Source: Terrimonas_A sp051954695
GTDB lineage: Bacteria > Bacteroidota > Bacteroidia > Chitinophagales > Chitinophagaceae
Direction of reading: 5' to 3'
Assembly (NCBI GenBank): GCA_051954695.1
Contig: JBQCHL010000028.1
Span: 310,001-374,000, forward strand
Length of the DNA stretch: 64,000 bases
The notes under the pieces were generated by a model. That model was given only the letters and a program-made list of their open reading frames with translations. It had not been told where the DNA came from and searched no databases. Numbering within the stretch: position 1 is the first letter of the stretch; every line of letters begins with the position of its first letter. The translations under genes and the position numbers were made by a program. Of the stretch, positions 28,119-36,711 are shown piece after piece.

Positions 28119-29051
28119 TTAGTCCCGCGCGTATAACAGCGTTTGATATACACCGGGTGTGATCCCTTCAGCCTTTTTAAACAGCCTTACAAAATAGTTT
28201 ACATCTGTGAAGCCGCATTGAAGGCTTACAGAACTTACATTGTTGCGCTTATCGGCCAGCAGTTGTTTGGCTAATTTGATGCGCTCTCGGTTGATATAAT
28301 CCAGTGGTGTTATGCCAAACTGTTCCTTGAACCATTTGAAGAACATATTTCGGCTCAGGTAAGCTTTTCTGCTCAGTGAATCAACAGCTATTTTTTCGGT
28401 GAGATGTTGATGTATATAATGCAAAACAAAATGAAGCCTGCTTTGATTGGTATTGTCAGTGCTTTCTACGGCCACTTGCCTCAAATGCTGGCTTTGTACG
28501 AGACGGATCAGTAATTCTTTGAGGTTAAGATCTGCAAAAATATTCTTCCCTTTATCCGTACTGCTGCATACGCGTATCAGTTTATTGATCAGGTCGGTTA
28601 CTTCTGTGTCGTTGGCAAAATGATACTGGTTGAATTGAAGTTTCCAGTTATGTACTTCGTGAGGGTCACTGTTGTAATAGTTGTTGAGATATTGCAAGGT
28701 GTTGTTCACGTAAGCAGCATCCACTGCAAGTGCAACACATTGTGTCGGATTATCCATTTCTGCTTCAGGAAAATCTATCACCATGGTTTCATTAGCTGGA
28801 ACGATCACGGTTTCGCCAGGTAGGTATTCAAATGCGGGCTTATCAAATAAGTGCATTACTTTTTTACCCTTTACCATGCTCGTGATCACGAAATCATTAA
28901 AGGTCAGTGGTACACGATAAGTCTCCTGATAGCTCTCAAAAACGTTCAGCTCGCAGTTCTCCAGGTTGAATACGCGGCGGTTTTCAACCAGTGTCTGCAG
29001 GTACTTTGGCTGTGTAAGATCAACAGGATAGAGATAGTTTTTGGGCGGCAT
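28119..29051 (-). CDS. AraC-family transcriptional regulator, apparently orphaned
   Basis: A 310-residue protein with an N-terminal cupin-type ligand-binding domain (PAFEYLPGETVIVPANETMV) and a C-terminal AraC double helix-turn-helix (AYLSRNMFFKWFKEQFGITP, SLQCGFTDVNYFVRLFKKAE). Divergently placed downstream of its start are decayed remains of an aldehyde dehydrogenase and a DUF779 protein, genes that are often found beside this type of AraC regulator. It may therefore have lost its target genes, although the ORF itself is intact. Confidence 0.9.
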   Translation of the reverse strand: MPPKNYLYPVDLTQPKYLQTLVENRRVFNLENCELNVFESYQETYRVPLTFNDFVITSMVKGKKVMHLFDKPAFEYLPGETVIVPANETMVIDFPEAEMDNPTQCVALAVDAAYVNNTLQYLNNYYNSDPHEVHNWKLQFNQYHFANDTEVTDLINKLIRVCSSTDKGKNIFADLNLKELLIRLVQSQHLRQVAVESTDNTNQSRLHFVLHYIHQHLTEKIAVDSLSRKAYLSRNMFFKWFKEQFGITPLDYINRERIKLAKQLLADKRNNVSSVSLQCGFTDVNYFVRLFKKAEGITPGVYQTLLYARD

Positions 29052-29185
29052 ATACGGTACGTTTTAAGCACATAGTAAGGTAGCGCATTTTTAAAACATG
29101 TATAAATCCAGGGTACGATCGTGCTAGAAGAAAGTACAAAATTACCCAGCTTTTGTTCTTTTATTACTGAAGTTAGGGTATTGTT

Positions 29186-29332
29186 TAACGGTTAGGCGCT
29201 GGTGTTTGGACCCGTGACCATATGAAAAAATCAGGTTTTGGCCGCGAAACACATAAAATGATGCTCAATCATTACAGGCAAACAAAAAACATGTTGATCT
29301 CTTATGGAAAACAAAAGTTGGGATTCTTTTAA
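29186..29332 (+). pseudogene. Remnant of an ExaC/AldB-type aldehyde dehydrogenase gene
   Basis: Two blocks of the aldehyde dehydrogenase C-terminal region are joined in one frame. The first is LGAGVWTRD (29192-29218). The second, from 29225 to the stop at 29332, begins KKSGFGRETHKMMLNHY, continues with QTKNMLISY and ends KLGFF. In intact enzymes about 35 residues lie between these blocks, and about 400 residues should precede them; here a stop codon (29186-29188) lies just upstream. The exact C-terminal ending and the DUF779 remnant after it make chance resemblance very unlikely. Only relics of the N-terminal part were looked for by eye and none was seen. Confidence 0.85.
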
Positions 29333-29458
29333 TGGTTAGATGAAAAGTTAAAGCTTTCTAGTTTGGCAAGTAAGGAAAAACGGTGGCGAAAGCCACTGTT
29401 TTCCGTTGTGCCCTTTCGTCCGCAAAGAACGCAACGGGAATCATTAAAAATTATCGGT

Positions 29459-29642
29459 ATGATACCACGTGTATTGGCCACTCCGGCTGCATTGGAGTTG
29501 ATCCTTGATGTAACGCCGGGTCGGGGGCAGCAATTTTTTGCTTAAAATACCGCTTGGCGGGAGGTTTTATATCCAATCCCGGATCTTCATTGAGAAGGAA
29601 CTTACCCAATTGGAGCCTTTATTAAGGACAGTCGAAGCCTGA
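29459..29642 (+). pseudogene. Remnant of a DUF779 gene (internal deletion and frameshift)
   Basis: From the ATG at 29459 the frame reads MIPRVLATPAALELI, the usual DUF779 N-terminus, then jumps straight to LDVTPGRGQQFF, which belongs to the C-terminal third; the Cys-rich middle is missing. After a run of six T (29533-29538) the frame shifts: the next frame continues from 29541 with GGRFYIQSRIFIEKELTQLE and ends at a stop at 29640-29642, matching the DUF779 C-terminus. DUF779 genes commonly follow an aldehyde dehydrogenase gene, as this one follows the ALDH remnant. Confidence 0.82.
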
Positions 29643-29682
29643 CTCCGCAAAGAATTACAGTGATTTTTGGCACAACTATTTC

Positions 29683-30195
29683 ATGGATCATAAAAACGAT
29701 GCTATGCAAATGATTAGATTATGCCTGGGTGGGTTGCTTTGCATACTGATCGCCTGCAATAATCCGGGAGAAAAGATCAGTAATGGCAATAATCCAAATG
29801 ATTCTACTGCGGCAGGCACATCCGCCACTGCTGCATTGGACACAACTTTAGCCGGTTGCTATTCTTCCATTTATAAAAGAGATACATCTGCTTTACAGAT
29901 TGAGACCAAGGGGGCTGTGATCTCCGGGCCGTTGAGCTATAACCTGTTTGAAAAAGACAGGAATGATGGCAATTTTCAGGGAGAAGTGAATGGAAATATT
30001 CTTTTCGGCTGGTATCTTTTCAGATCAGAAGGGGTGATGTCTGTAAGACAGGTTGCCTGGAAAATAAAAGGCGATCATCTCTGGCCTGCAACAGGCGAAG
30101 TGCAGCAACGGGGTGATACAATGTTTTTTAAGAACATGGACCAATTGCAATATGATTCATTGCATCCTTTTGTAAAAGTAGCCTGCACTTTATAG
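29683..30195 (+). CDS. Hypothetical lipoprotein
   Basis: A protein of up to 170 residues with a lipoprotein signal (MIRLCLGGLLCILIAC, lipobox LIAC). An Asn/Ser/Thr-rich linker follows, then a compact beta-rich domain (LAGCYSSIYKRDTSALQIET, GEVNGNILFGWYLFRSEGVM). No family was recognised. In-frame ATGs at 29683, 29704 and 29710 are possible; the last gives the cleanest signal peptide. It lies directly after the DUF779 remnant and before a DUF72 gene. Confidence 0.75.
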   Translation: MDHKNDAMQMIRLCLGGLLCILIACNNPGEKISNGNNPNDSTAAGTSATAALDTTLAGCYSSIYKRDTSALQIETKGAVISGPLSYNLFEKDRNDGNFQGEVNGNILFGWYLFRSEGVMSVRQVAWKIKGDHLWPATGEVQQRGDTMFFKNMDQLQYDSLHPFVKVACTL

Positions 30196-30251
30196 GGATA
30201 GTTCGGGCCTCTGGCGTTTAAATCTTATTTTAGCCCGGAAAACAAACCAGT

Positions 30252-31184
30252 ATGGAATTTGGCAGAGTCCCGGAAAATGAATTGGACCAGGTTGATTTCA
30301 GCTTGCCCAAAGAACCAGCGTTTAATAAACAGTTCCTGAAAGGCAAACCACTGAAGCATCCTAAAGTGTATTTGGGTTGTGCCAAATGGGGTAGAACAGA
30401 GTGGGTAGGAAAGATCTATCCTCCCAAAACAAAAGAAAAGGATTTCCTCCAGCATTATGTAGAGCATTATAATTCCATTGAACTAAATGCTACACACTAT
30501 AAGATCTATGGTGAAGCAGGCATCGGTAAATGGGCAGAAAAAGCAAAAGGCCGCGATTTTCTTTTTTGTCCTAAAATGTACCAGGGCATTACGCATCGTG
30601 GAAGCCTGAAAGGAAAGGAGTTTATTACGAACGAGTTTTTCCGTGGCATTGTAGCATTCAAGGATCATCTCGGCCCGATCTTCGTACAGGTAAGCGATAG
30701 CTTTTCGCCCAAGCGGAAAGAAGAATTGTTTGACTACCTGAAAACCTTACCAACCGATCTGCAATTTTTCCTGGAAGTAAGACACCCAGACTGGTTTGCA
30801 AAACCAGCCATCCAGCAGGAAATGTTTGAAACCCTGGCTTCGCTCAACATGGGTGTGGTGATCACCGATACGGCTGGTCGGAGGGATTGCGCTCACATGC
30901 ATCTGACCATTCCGAAAACTTTTATCCGTTATGTAGGCAATAGCCTGCATCCGACTGATTATACCCGCATCGATGCCTGGGTAAAGCGAATGAAGTACTG
31001 GCTCGAGCATGGATTGAAAGAGTTGTACTTTTTCATGCACATGCATGATGAAGCCACTTCACCGGAATTGACAGTTTACCTGGTAGATAAAATGAATAAG
31101 GAATGCGGGTTGGATCTCATCAAGCCGAAATTTTTGAATAGTGCATTATTGCCGAAGGTGAAGCAGAAGGGGATGTTTGATTGA
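30252..31184 (+). CDS. DUF72 domain protein
   Basis: A 310-residue DUF72 (YecE-type) TIM-barrel protein: VYLGCAKWGRTEWVGKIYPP, HYNSIELNATHYKIYG, FLFCPKMYQGITH, DLQFFLEVRHPDWF and VVITDTAGRRDCAHMHLT. The biochemical role of the family is unknown. It converges with umuC and stands at the edge of a group containing umuDC, 2H phosphoesterases and a radical SAM protein. Confidence 0.9.
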   Translation: MEFGRVPENELDQVDFSLPKEPAFNKQFLKGKPLKHPKVYLGCAKWGRTEWVGKIYPPKTKEKDFLQHYVEHYNSIELNATHYKIYGEAGIGKWAEKAKGRDFLFCPKMYQGITHRGSLKGKEFITNEFFRGIVAFKDHLGPIFVQVSDSFSPKRKEELFDYLKTLPTDLQFFLEVRHPDWFAKPAIQQEMFETLASLNMGVVITDTAGRRDCAHMHLTIPKTFIRYVGNSLHPTDYTRIDAWVKRMKYWLEHGLKELYFFMHMHDEATSPELTVYLVDKMNKECGLDLIKPKFLNSALLPKVKQKGMFD

Positions 31185-31214
31185 GTGAGGTGCAGGTACA
31201 AATACTATAAAGGT

Positions 31215-32489
31215 TTATCTTACCTCAAACAACTCGTCCCATCTTGTTGTATACCTTCCACTTCTTAATTCCTGCCGCATTTTCCAATTGCGTGTGGTCC
31301 CTGAAGAAGCAAACTTGAGAATATCATCGCGTTGACTAAAGTTGATATTGTCCATCATGTCCATCAACCGGCGCTGAATATTCGTGCTTTCAGGATTAAA
31401 AAGATTCCCCTGTACAGAGGCATCGGGGACCAGGCCGCTTAACATCACACCTGCTTTTTTGTAGGTATTACCCGCTTTATATAGATGATCCACCAGTTCC
31501 AACGCAGGTTTGATCAGTTCCTGCGTGATAGAGGTTGCCACCGGCAAGGTCGTGTATGTACCGATATTGTCATCCCAATCAAGCCGGTGATTTTGCTCTT
31601 TTCGTACAATAAAAACGCTGACCACTTTTGCGGCGCTGTATTGCCGGCGCAGCTTTTCTGCGGCGCGGGAAGTGTAAGTGGCTACAGCTTCCTTTATAGC
31701 GGTGATATTATCTACCGGGCTGCCAAACATCCGGGTAGTGGCGATCATTTTCTTTTCGACCAGTTCCTTTTTCATCTCTACAGAAGGCTCTCCACGCAGC
31801 TCTCTGATAAGGCGGACGCCTACTATTCCGCCAAGATGTGTATGCGCCCAATCTTCCCTCATTGTGGCCAGTTCCCAGCCACTGGTGATGCCGAGATTAA
31901 ACAGCTTTTGAGCATTGGCATAACCGATCCCCCAGATATTGTTTAAACGGGTTTGTTGCAAAGCTTCCCGTTGCTGTTCCCTGGTAGCAAGAACGGTGAC
32001 GCAACCTGTAGCCATTTTGTTTTTCTTGGCAATATAGTTGGCCAGTTTGGCAAGGGTTTTTGTGGGCGCAACACCAATAGATACAGAAATGCCTGTCCAT
32101 TGTTCCACTGTTTCTTTCATTTCTTTTGCTGCCTGCTCCAGTTCAGCGATCGGCATATCAGGAAGATCGACAAAGGCTTCATCTACCGAGTATACTTCCA
32201 CTTTTTCTTTTCCTGCCATGCTGCGTAAAGTATCCATTACGCGCATGCTCAGGTCGCCATATAGATTGTAATTGGAAGAAAACACAGCGACCCCATTCTC
32301 TTCAATCAGGTGCCTGGCCAAGAAATAAGGACCGGCCATTTGAACACCTAATGCTTTGGCCTCATCGCTGCGCGAAACGATGCAGCCGTCGTTATTGCTC
32401 AATACTACGACGGGTCGCTTATCCAGTTTCGGTTTAAATAAACGTTCACAGGAACAATAAAAACTGTTACAGTCAACAATGGCTTTCAT
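31215..32489 (-). CDS. umuC: UmuC-type Y-family DNA polymerase
   Basis: A 424-residue translesion polymerase. Catalytic carboxylates are visible: Asp in AIVDCNSFYCSCERLF and the Asp-Glu pair in VYSVDEAFVDLPDM. A helix-hairpin-helix region (NNIWGIGYANAQKLFNLGI), the little-finger domain and a C-terminal DUF4113-like tail follow. It should form Pol V with the UmuD product; the umuD stop lies 2 bases upstream of this start, so they form an operon. The length is typical of UmuC. Confidence 0.95.
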   Translation of the reverse strand: MKAIVDCNSFYCSCERLFKPKLDKRPVVVLSNNDGCIVSRSDEAKALGVQMAGPYFLARHLIEENGVAVFSSNYNLYGDLSMRVMDTLRSMAGKEKVEVYSVDEAFVDLPDMPIAELEQAAKEMKETVEQWTGISVSIGVAPTKTLAKLANYIAKKNKMATGCVTVLATREQQREALQQTRLNNIWGIGYANAQKLFNLGITSGWELATMREDWAHTHLGGIVGVRLIRELRGEPSVEMKKELVEKKMIATTRMFGSPVDNITAIKEAVATYTSRAAEKLRRQYSAAKVVSVFIVRKEQNHRLDWDDNIGTYTTLPVATSITQELIKPALELVDHLYKAGNTYKKAGVMLSGLVPDASVQGNLFNPESTNIQRRLMDMMDNINFSQRDDILKFASSGTTRNWKMRQELRSGRYTTRWDELFEVR

Positions 32490-32491
32490 AA

Positions 32492-32980
32492 CTACCAGTT
32501 TGAAGACCTGTTATCCTTTTTCCGGTTATTTATATATGCCTGCAGCATGGGGTCTACCACATGTATTACGCAGGTGACCACACCCCAGGGGGTATACGTA
32601 TTGAATTCGCCGATCTCTAATGGCTTGTACTTTTTGTTCTCTGGAGAGAGGATCACGCGATTAAAAGTTTGCTGGTAACGGCGTACCAAAAGCTCTCCGT
32701 CCACAGCAGCTACGATAATGCGGCCATTGGTGGGTTTGATGCTTCTGTCAATGATCAGCACGTCTTCTTCCTGTATACCCGCACCAAGCATGGCATCACC
32801 CCGCATGCGGAAAAAAAAGGTAGCAGGCTTGTTGATGATCAATTGCTCATTCAGATCGATCCCCTTTTCCATATAATCATCCGCGGCAGCGCCAAAGCCC
32901 GTAGCATTGGCTGTTCTTATCTGCTGCTGGGAAAATTGCTTCGATCCCTTATATGCTGCACTATAGAATTCTTCTTCCAT
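32492..32980 (-). CDS. umuD: UmuD-like S24 protein lacking the autoproteolytic residues
   Basis: The 162-residue protein aligns with UmuD over the peptidase fold (DDYMEKGIDLNEQLII, EDVLIIDRSI, GRIIVAAVDGELLV), and umuC follows. The self-cleavage parts are all changed. The nucleophile in GDSM is Ala63 (GDAM, codon GCC), the general-base Lys is Arg100 (LLVRRY for FTVKKL), and the Cys-Gly cleavage site is Thr27-Gly28 (NATGFG). It should not be able to cut itself, so it is either permanently in the uncut form, works without cleavage, or is regulated by expression only. Alignment was done by eye against E. coli UmuD. Confidence 0.88.
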   Translation of the reverse strand: MEEEFYSAAYKGSKQFSQQQIRTANATGFGAAADDYMEKGIDLNEQLIINKPATFFFRMRGDAMLGAGIQEEDVLIIDRSIKPTNGRIIVAAVDGELLVRRYQQTFNRVILSPENKKYKPLEIGEFNTYTPWGVVTCVIHVVDPMLQAYINNRKKDNRSSNW

Positions 32981-33049
32981 AATTCAATGTATTAATAATG
33001 AATACCGACGAGCGGTTGAAAAATAAAGTTAGTAAAAATAATTCAAAAA

Positions 33050-33064
33050 ACTAAATAATTTAGT
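33050..33064. promoter_or_regulatory. Perfect 15-bp palindrome, candidate operator between umuD and the 2H gene
   Basis: ACTAAATAATTTAGT at 33050-33064 is a perfect odd palindrome. A further half-site TTAGT at 33030-33034 forms an inverted repeat with the ACTAA of the palindrome. It lies in the only divergent intergenic region of the umuDC/2H group, 18 bases before the 2H start, so a repressor bound here could control both directions. The binding protein is not identified. Confidence 0.5.
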
Positions 33065-33081
33065 AAGTTTATGCTAAGAAA

Positions 33082-33732
33082 ATGATCAAAGGAAAAATCA
33101 TGGAACAGGGATTGGTTGAAATAAACAGAACGGCACCCGCCTGGAATGAGATCGCTGATCCTTCAGGTGTAAGAATATCGGACAGGGATGAGTTTGAATA
33201 CCTGTTAGTTATACATCCGGACATGGAAGTATACAGTAAAGTGATAGCGGAGAAGCAACGCTTTCATGAGCAATACAGGGCTAAAACCGGCAGCCGGGCA
33301 AAACCTCATATAACAGTTGCCGGTTTTATTGCTAAAGAATCCATGGAAGAAACATTGATCCGTTGGATACAACGTGTTTGCAGTGGGCAGAAAAGTTTTA
33401 CAGTCACTTTAAATAATTATAGTGGCATTCCTCCGCATACCGTATATCTGCGTGTTCAGGACCATTTGCCATTCAATTTGCTGACTCAAAAGCTGAAGGT
33501 CATTAATGAGTATGTTCAGTCCAACGGCTGCCCTCCGGTTAAATGGGCCAGCAGGCCACATCTCAGTATATCGGGGCGTTTGCCGGAAGAAGTATATGAG
33601 CAGGCAATGAGAGAATATGCCCAGAAAATATTTTACGAAACGTTCACAGCAGGTGAGCTGGTTTTACTCAGGAAAAATCATGCCGCTGATTCCTGTAAGA
33701 TCATTAACATATTTGGATTATTACCAGAGTAA
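33082..33732 (+). CDS. 2'-5' RNA ligase-like 2H phosphoesterase, first copy
   Basis: A 216-residue 2H phosphoesterase with both catalytic motifs: PHITVAGF (HxT) and HLSISGRL (HxS). The family includes LigT/ThpR, which acts on 2',3'-cyclic phosphate or 2'-5' RNA ends. A second 2H gene follows 26 bases later. It is divergent from umuD. A role in RNA-end or nucleotide processing is likely, but the substrate is unknown. An alternative in-frame start MEQGLVEINRT at 33100 is possible. Confidence 0.85.
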   Translation: MIKGKIMEQGLVEINRTAPAWNEIADPSGVRISDRDEFEYLLVIHPDMEVYSKVIAEKQRFHEQYRAKTGSRAKPHITVAGFIAKESMEETLIRWIQRVCSGQKSFTVTLNNYSGIPPHTVYLRVQDHLPFNLLTQKLKVINEYVQSNGCPPVKWASRPHLSISGRLPEEVYEQAMREYAQKIFYETFTAGELVLLRKNHAADSCKIINIFGLLPE

Positions 33733-33758
33733 ATAATAACGATAATAAAAAGTATTTT

Positions 33759-34370
33759 ATGCAAACAGATATCACCACCTTATCCGGTTACCGCAGCAGC
33801 GAGTATTTGCTGGTATTAAGCCCCCATGAGGAATTGAGAGAGCGGATCGGGCAGGTAAAAAAAGAATTTGCGGAAACCTATGGAGCTCCGGGGGCGGTAT
33901 GGAGCAAAGCCCATCTCACACTTGCTCGGTTTAGGCAGCTCGATATGATGGAAGAGCGTATACTCAACCGGTTGAAAGTTGTAGCAATGGGACAATACCC
34001 TTTTAAAGTGGAGCTCCGGGATTTCGGCAGTTTCCCTACCCATACTATTTATATAACAGTGACAACAAAAGAACCGGTCCGTGATCTGGTAAAACAGATC
34101 AAACCCTGGCAACGCTTGCTAAAGCTTGATAAAGACAACAAACCTCATTTTATTGATGAGCCGCATCTTACTGTGGCAAGAGGGCTTCAACCCTGGCAAT
34201 ATGAAAAGAGCTGGCTCGAATACAGCCAGAAACATTTTACAGGCCGCTTCATAGCCGATGGAATGATATTGCTGAAGAGACGGGAAGGAGACAAGGGATA
34301 TCATGTATTACGCCGGTTTGAATTCCAGAATTTACCGGTGGTAACAAAACAGGGACTTCTCTTTGGCTAG
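33759..34370 (+). CDS. 2'-5' RNA ligase-like 2H phosphoesterase, second copy
   Basis: A 203-residue 2H phosphoesterase with AHLTLARF and PHLTVARGL as the two HxT motifs. It shares layout with the preceding gene (both start the domain with EYLLV and have a THTIYI/PHTVYL strand), so the pair arose by an old tandem duplication. It is followed by a large imperfect inverted repeat. The substrate is unknown. Confidence 0.86.
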   Translation: MQTDITTLSGYRSSEYLLVLSPHEELRERIGQVKKEFAETYGAPGAVWSKAHLTLARFRQLDMMEERILNRLKVVAMGQYPFKVELRDFGSFPTHTIYITVTTKEPVRDLVKQIKPWQRLLKLDKDNKPHFIDEPHLTVARGLQPWQYEKSWLEYSQKHFTGRFIADGMILLKRREGDKGYHVLRRFEFQNLPVVTKQGLLFG

Positions 34371-34472
34371 GAGAAAGGAATAAGGTGCTCAACAAATCTA
34401 AGATATAACAGGGCGATTAAAGCTTGAATCGGTTCTTGTCATTGCATGATAATGATCACCTTTCCTTTCTCC
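34370..34472. repeat. Imperfect inverted repeat after the second 2H gene
   Basis: The left arm starting GGAGAAAGGAA at 34370 and the right arm CACCTTTCCTTTCTCC at 34457-34472 pair over about 16 bp with a 2-base bulge. The right arm is followed by TTTCTT. The loop is about 70 bases. It may act as a large-loop terminator. The left arm begins at the last base of the stop codon. Confidence 0.5.
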
Positions 34473-34584
34473 TTTCTTAACCTCGCAGCTTAAGCAAAAC
34501 CAGAACATTGATTTCAGAAAAACTCCGGACTGACTGCCCAGGGTAAGGATATTCTTTTACCCAAAGTTCTTTAAACTTCTAACC

Positions 34585-35691
34585 ATGGAAAAGCTTAAAC
34601 AGGATCATTATAAAGTAACAGCAAGAAATAAAGAAGAAACAGACCAGTATTTGCAGGGGCGCGGTGCGCAATTCAATACCAAAAACCGTTTCCTGAAAGA
34701 TGAGATAACAAAGGAGCATATTGAAGGAATAGATGACTGGTCGGAAGACAATACACCTACACAATACATCGAACAGGATTCCCGCACTATTGTCAATAAA
34801 GTAGACAGTCCAGATGTGGGAATGGCTTACAGCATGAACGCTTATGCTGGTTGTGAGCATGGTTGCATTTATTGTTATGCACGGAATGTGCATGAATACT
34901 GGGGTTACAGTGCGGGTTTGGATTTTGAAAGAAAGATCATTGTTAAAAAAAATGCACCGCAGCTATTACGTAAGCAATTGATGCATCCCAAATGGGAAGT
35001 AATGCCGATCATGCTGAGCGGAAATACGGATTGTTACCAGCCTGCAGAACAAAGATACCGGCTGACCAGGGGGCTGCTGGAGGTATGCAATGAGTTTAAT
35101 CAGCCCGTAGGCATACTGACCAAAAATTCATGGATCATAAAAGATAAAGACGTGTTGCAGGAAATGTCAAAGAAAAGGTTGGTTTCAGCGATGGTATCCA
35201 TTACTTCTTTCAATGAAGAGCTGAGAAGGGTGATGGAGCCGAGGACCACTACGGCGAAGCAGCGGCTGAAAGTAATTGAGGAGTTGAGCGCGGCTGGCAT
35301 CCGGATGGGGGTGATGATGGGACCGATGATACCTGGTCTGAACGACCATGAAATGCAAAGGATCATGAAAGCAGCAGCGGATGTGGGAGCCAGGTTCACC
35401 GCTTATACTTTTATCCGGTTGAACGGGGCTATCAAATTCCTGTTTCATGATTGGTTGTATAAAAACTTTCCTGACAGGGCTGATAAGGTTTGGCACCTGA
35501 TTGAGCAATCGCATGATGGAAAAGTGAATGACACACGTTGGGGCTTGCGGATGAGAGGGGAAGGAAGCATTGCGGAAATGGTGCAACAGCAATACAGGAA
35601 ATATGGAAAACTATACCGGATGAATGAAGACAGATTTGAGTTGGATACGACCATCTTCAGGAGGCCGGGTGAACAGGGAAAATTATTCTAG
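34585..35691 (+). CDS. PA0069 family radical SAM protein
   Basis: A 368-residue radical SAM protein of the PA0069/SplB-like group, with cluster motif CEHGCIYC (Cys near residues 90, 94 and 97) after NAYAGCEHG. It also has MLSGNTDCYQPAEQRYRLTR, MVSITSFNEELRRVMEPRTT, MGPMIPGLNDHEM and a C-terminal segment RRPGEQGKLF. The reaction is unknown; the relationship to spore photoproduct lyase-like enzymes and the closeness to umuDC fit a role in nucleic-acid repair, which is inference. Confidence 0.9.
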   Translation: MEKLKQDHYKVTARNKEETDQYLQGRGAQFNTKNRFLKDEITKEHIEGIDDWSEDNTPTQYIEQDSRTIVNKVDSPDVGMAYSMNAYAGCEHGCIYCYARNVHEYWGYSAGLDFERKIIVKKNAPQLLRKQLMHPKWEVMPIMLSGNTDCYQPAEQRYRLTRGLLEVCNEFNQPVGILTKNSWIIKDKDVLQEMSKKRLVSAMVSITSFNEELRRVMEPRTTTAKQRLKVIEELSAAGIRMGVMMGPMIPGLNDHEMQRIMKAAADVGARFTAYTFIRLNGAIKFLFHDWLYKNFPDRADKVWHLIEQSHDGKVNDTRWGLRMRGEGSIAEMVQQQYRKYGKLYRMNEDRFELDTTIFRRPGEQGKLF

Positions 35692-35840
35692 CAGGAATAA
35701 AAGGATTTGGAAGAAAATATTGCTTGTTTTTTTACGCCGAGAAATTGTTTTTTCCCGTTGGAGGGCTCTTTGCTGTCAATCTATATTTAAACTCGGATTA
35801 GGACAGTGAAATTGGTAAACAACCGGATTAAATATTTCTT

Positions 35841-36671
35841 ATGAAAGAAGATTTTTCACATTTAAGTAATGAAGAGCGTATCAGGGCAGAAAATAATATT
35901 CTAAAAATGAAACTGATGCTTGAGAAGGGTGCCCGTTTTCATGAGCATAGAAGTGATCTGCCTGCTGAAATTGAGCATGAATTCCTGAAACAGGTAATTG
36001 CATTTGAAAAACAAATTGAAGAACATAAAATGATCAGTGTGGTAGAAAAGCTGGGCAATCCCACGCATTTCAAGCCGGTAGCAGATATCCCGGATGAGGA
36101 ATTCGCCAATGCCTGGGAAGAGCTCGACAGGTATATGCGCAAACATAATATCCACCTGGATGTTTGCAGCCCCAATATCTCGGAAAGGGAGCTCTACCGG
36201 TTTACTATTGAAGAATTATTCAGGCAGGAGATGGATGATCTCAATTTTCCTGGCATGACGTATTGCTTTATCTATGATGAATTCCATCCTGATCCTTTAT
36301 ATGAAAATAGTCATGCTGCGAAGGATACGATCAGGAGTATCCTTAATTCAACCATAGCCGAGTGTCTGCCGCATTTAAGACGCCGTAACCTCCGTCTTAA
36401 TAACAGGTTGCCTTTAACGGAAGAGGAATTCAGATGGTATGTGAACCAGTTCAAACAGGCATATGAATGTATGGACAAACCGGAAATAGAACAGTTGGAG
36501 TGTACTGTAAATGAAACTTACTCATTGATCCGGGGTAATTATCGTCTCCGTGTCTCCCTGCAAACAGAATACATAGTATTGCAGGGAAATTGGACAGTAG
36601 AGCTGGAGCTGGATGATGATCTGGGTTATTGGTACATTTTCAATGTCCAGGTAGAGGGGATTAATTTTTGA
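35841..36671 (+). CDS. Conserved hypothetical protein
   Basis: A 276-residue cytosolic protein with no recognised domain. The N-terminal 70 residues are helical and charged (EERIRAENNILKMKLMLEKG), the middle is acidic (ELYRFTIEELFRQEMDDL), and the C-terminus is beta-rich and resembles a small nuclear transport factor 2-like half (YRLRVSLQTEYIVLQGNW). The start at 35841 is preceded by A/T-rich DNA. It lies after the radical SAM gene with a 150-base gap and may be transcribed separately. Confidence 0.75.
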   Translation: MKEDFSHLSNEERIRAENNILKMKLMLEKGARFHEHRSDLPAEIEHEFLKQVIAFEKQIEEHKMISVVEKLGNPTHFKPVADIPDEEFANAWEELDRYMRKHNIHLDVCSPNISERELYRFTIEELFRQEMDDLNFPGMTYCFIYDEFHPDPLYENSHAAKDTIRSILNSTIAECLPHLRRRNLRLNNRLPLTEEEFRWYVNQFKQAYECMDKPEIEQLECTVNETYSLIRGNYRLRVSLQTEYIVLQGNWTVELELDDDLGYWYIFNVQVEGINF

Positions 36672-36711
36672 ACAGAACATAACGTTTATAATATTGATCA
36701 TTAGAAGGAAT

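Noticed and set aside
29050..29186. N-terminal aldehyde dehydrogenase remains ahead of the C-terminal remnant
   Set aside because: No frame in this stretch shows a recognisable aldehyde dehydrogenase motif by eye.
29363..29545. 60-codon frame as an intact small gene
   Set aside because: Its C-terminal half is a DUF779 remnant with an internal deletion, and the frame ends at a frameshift, so it is better described as a pseudogene.
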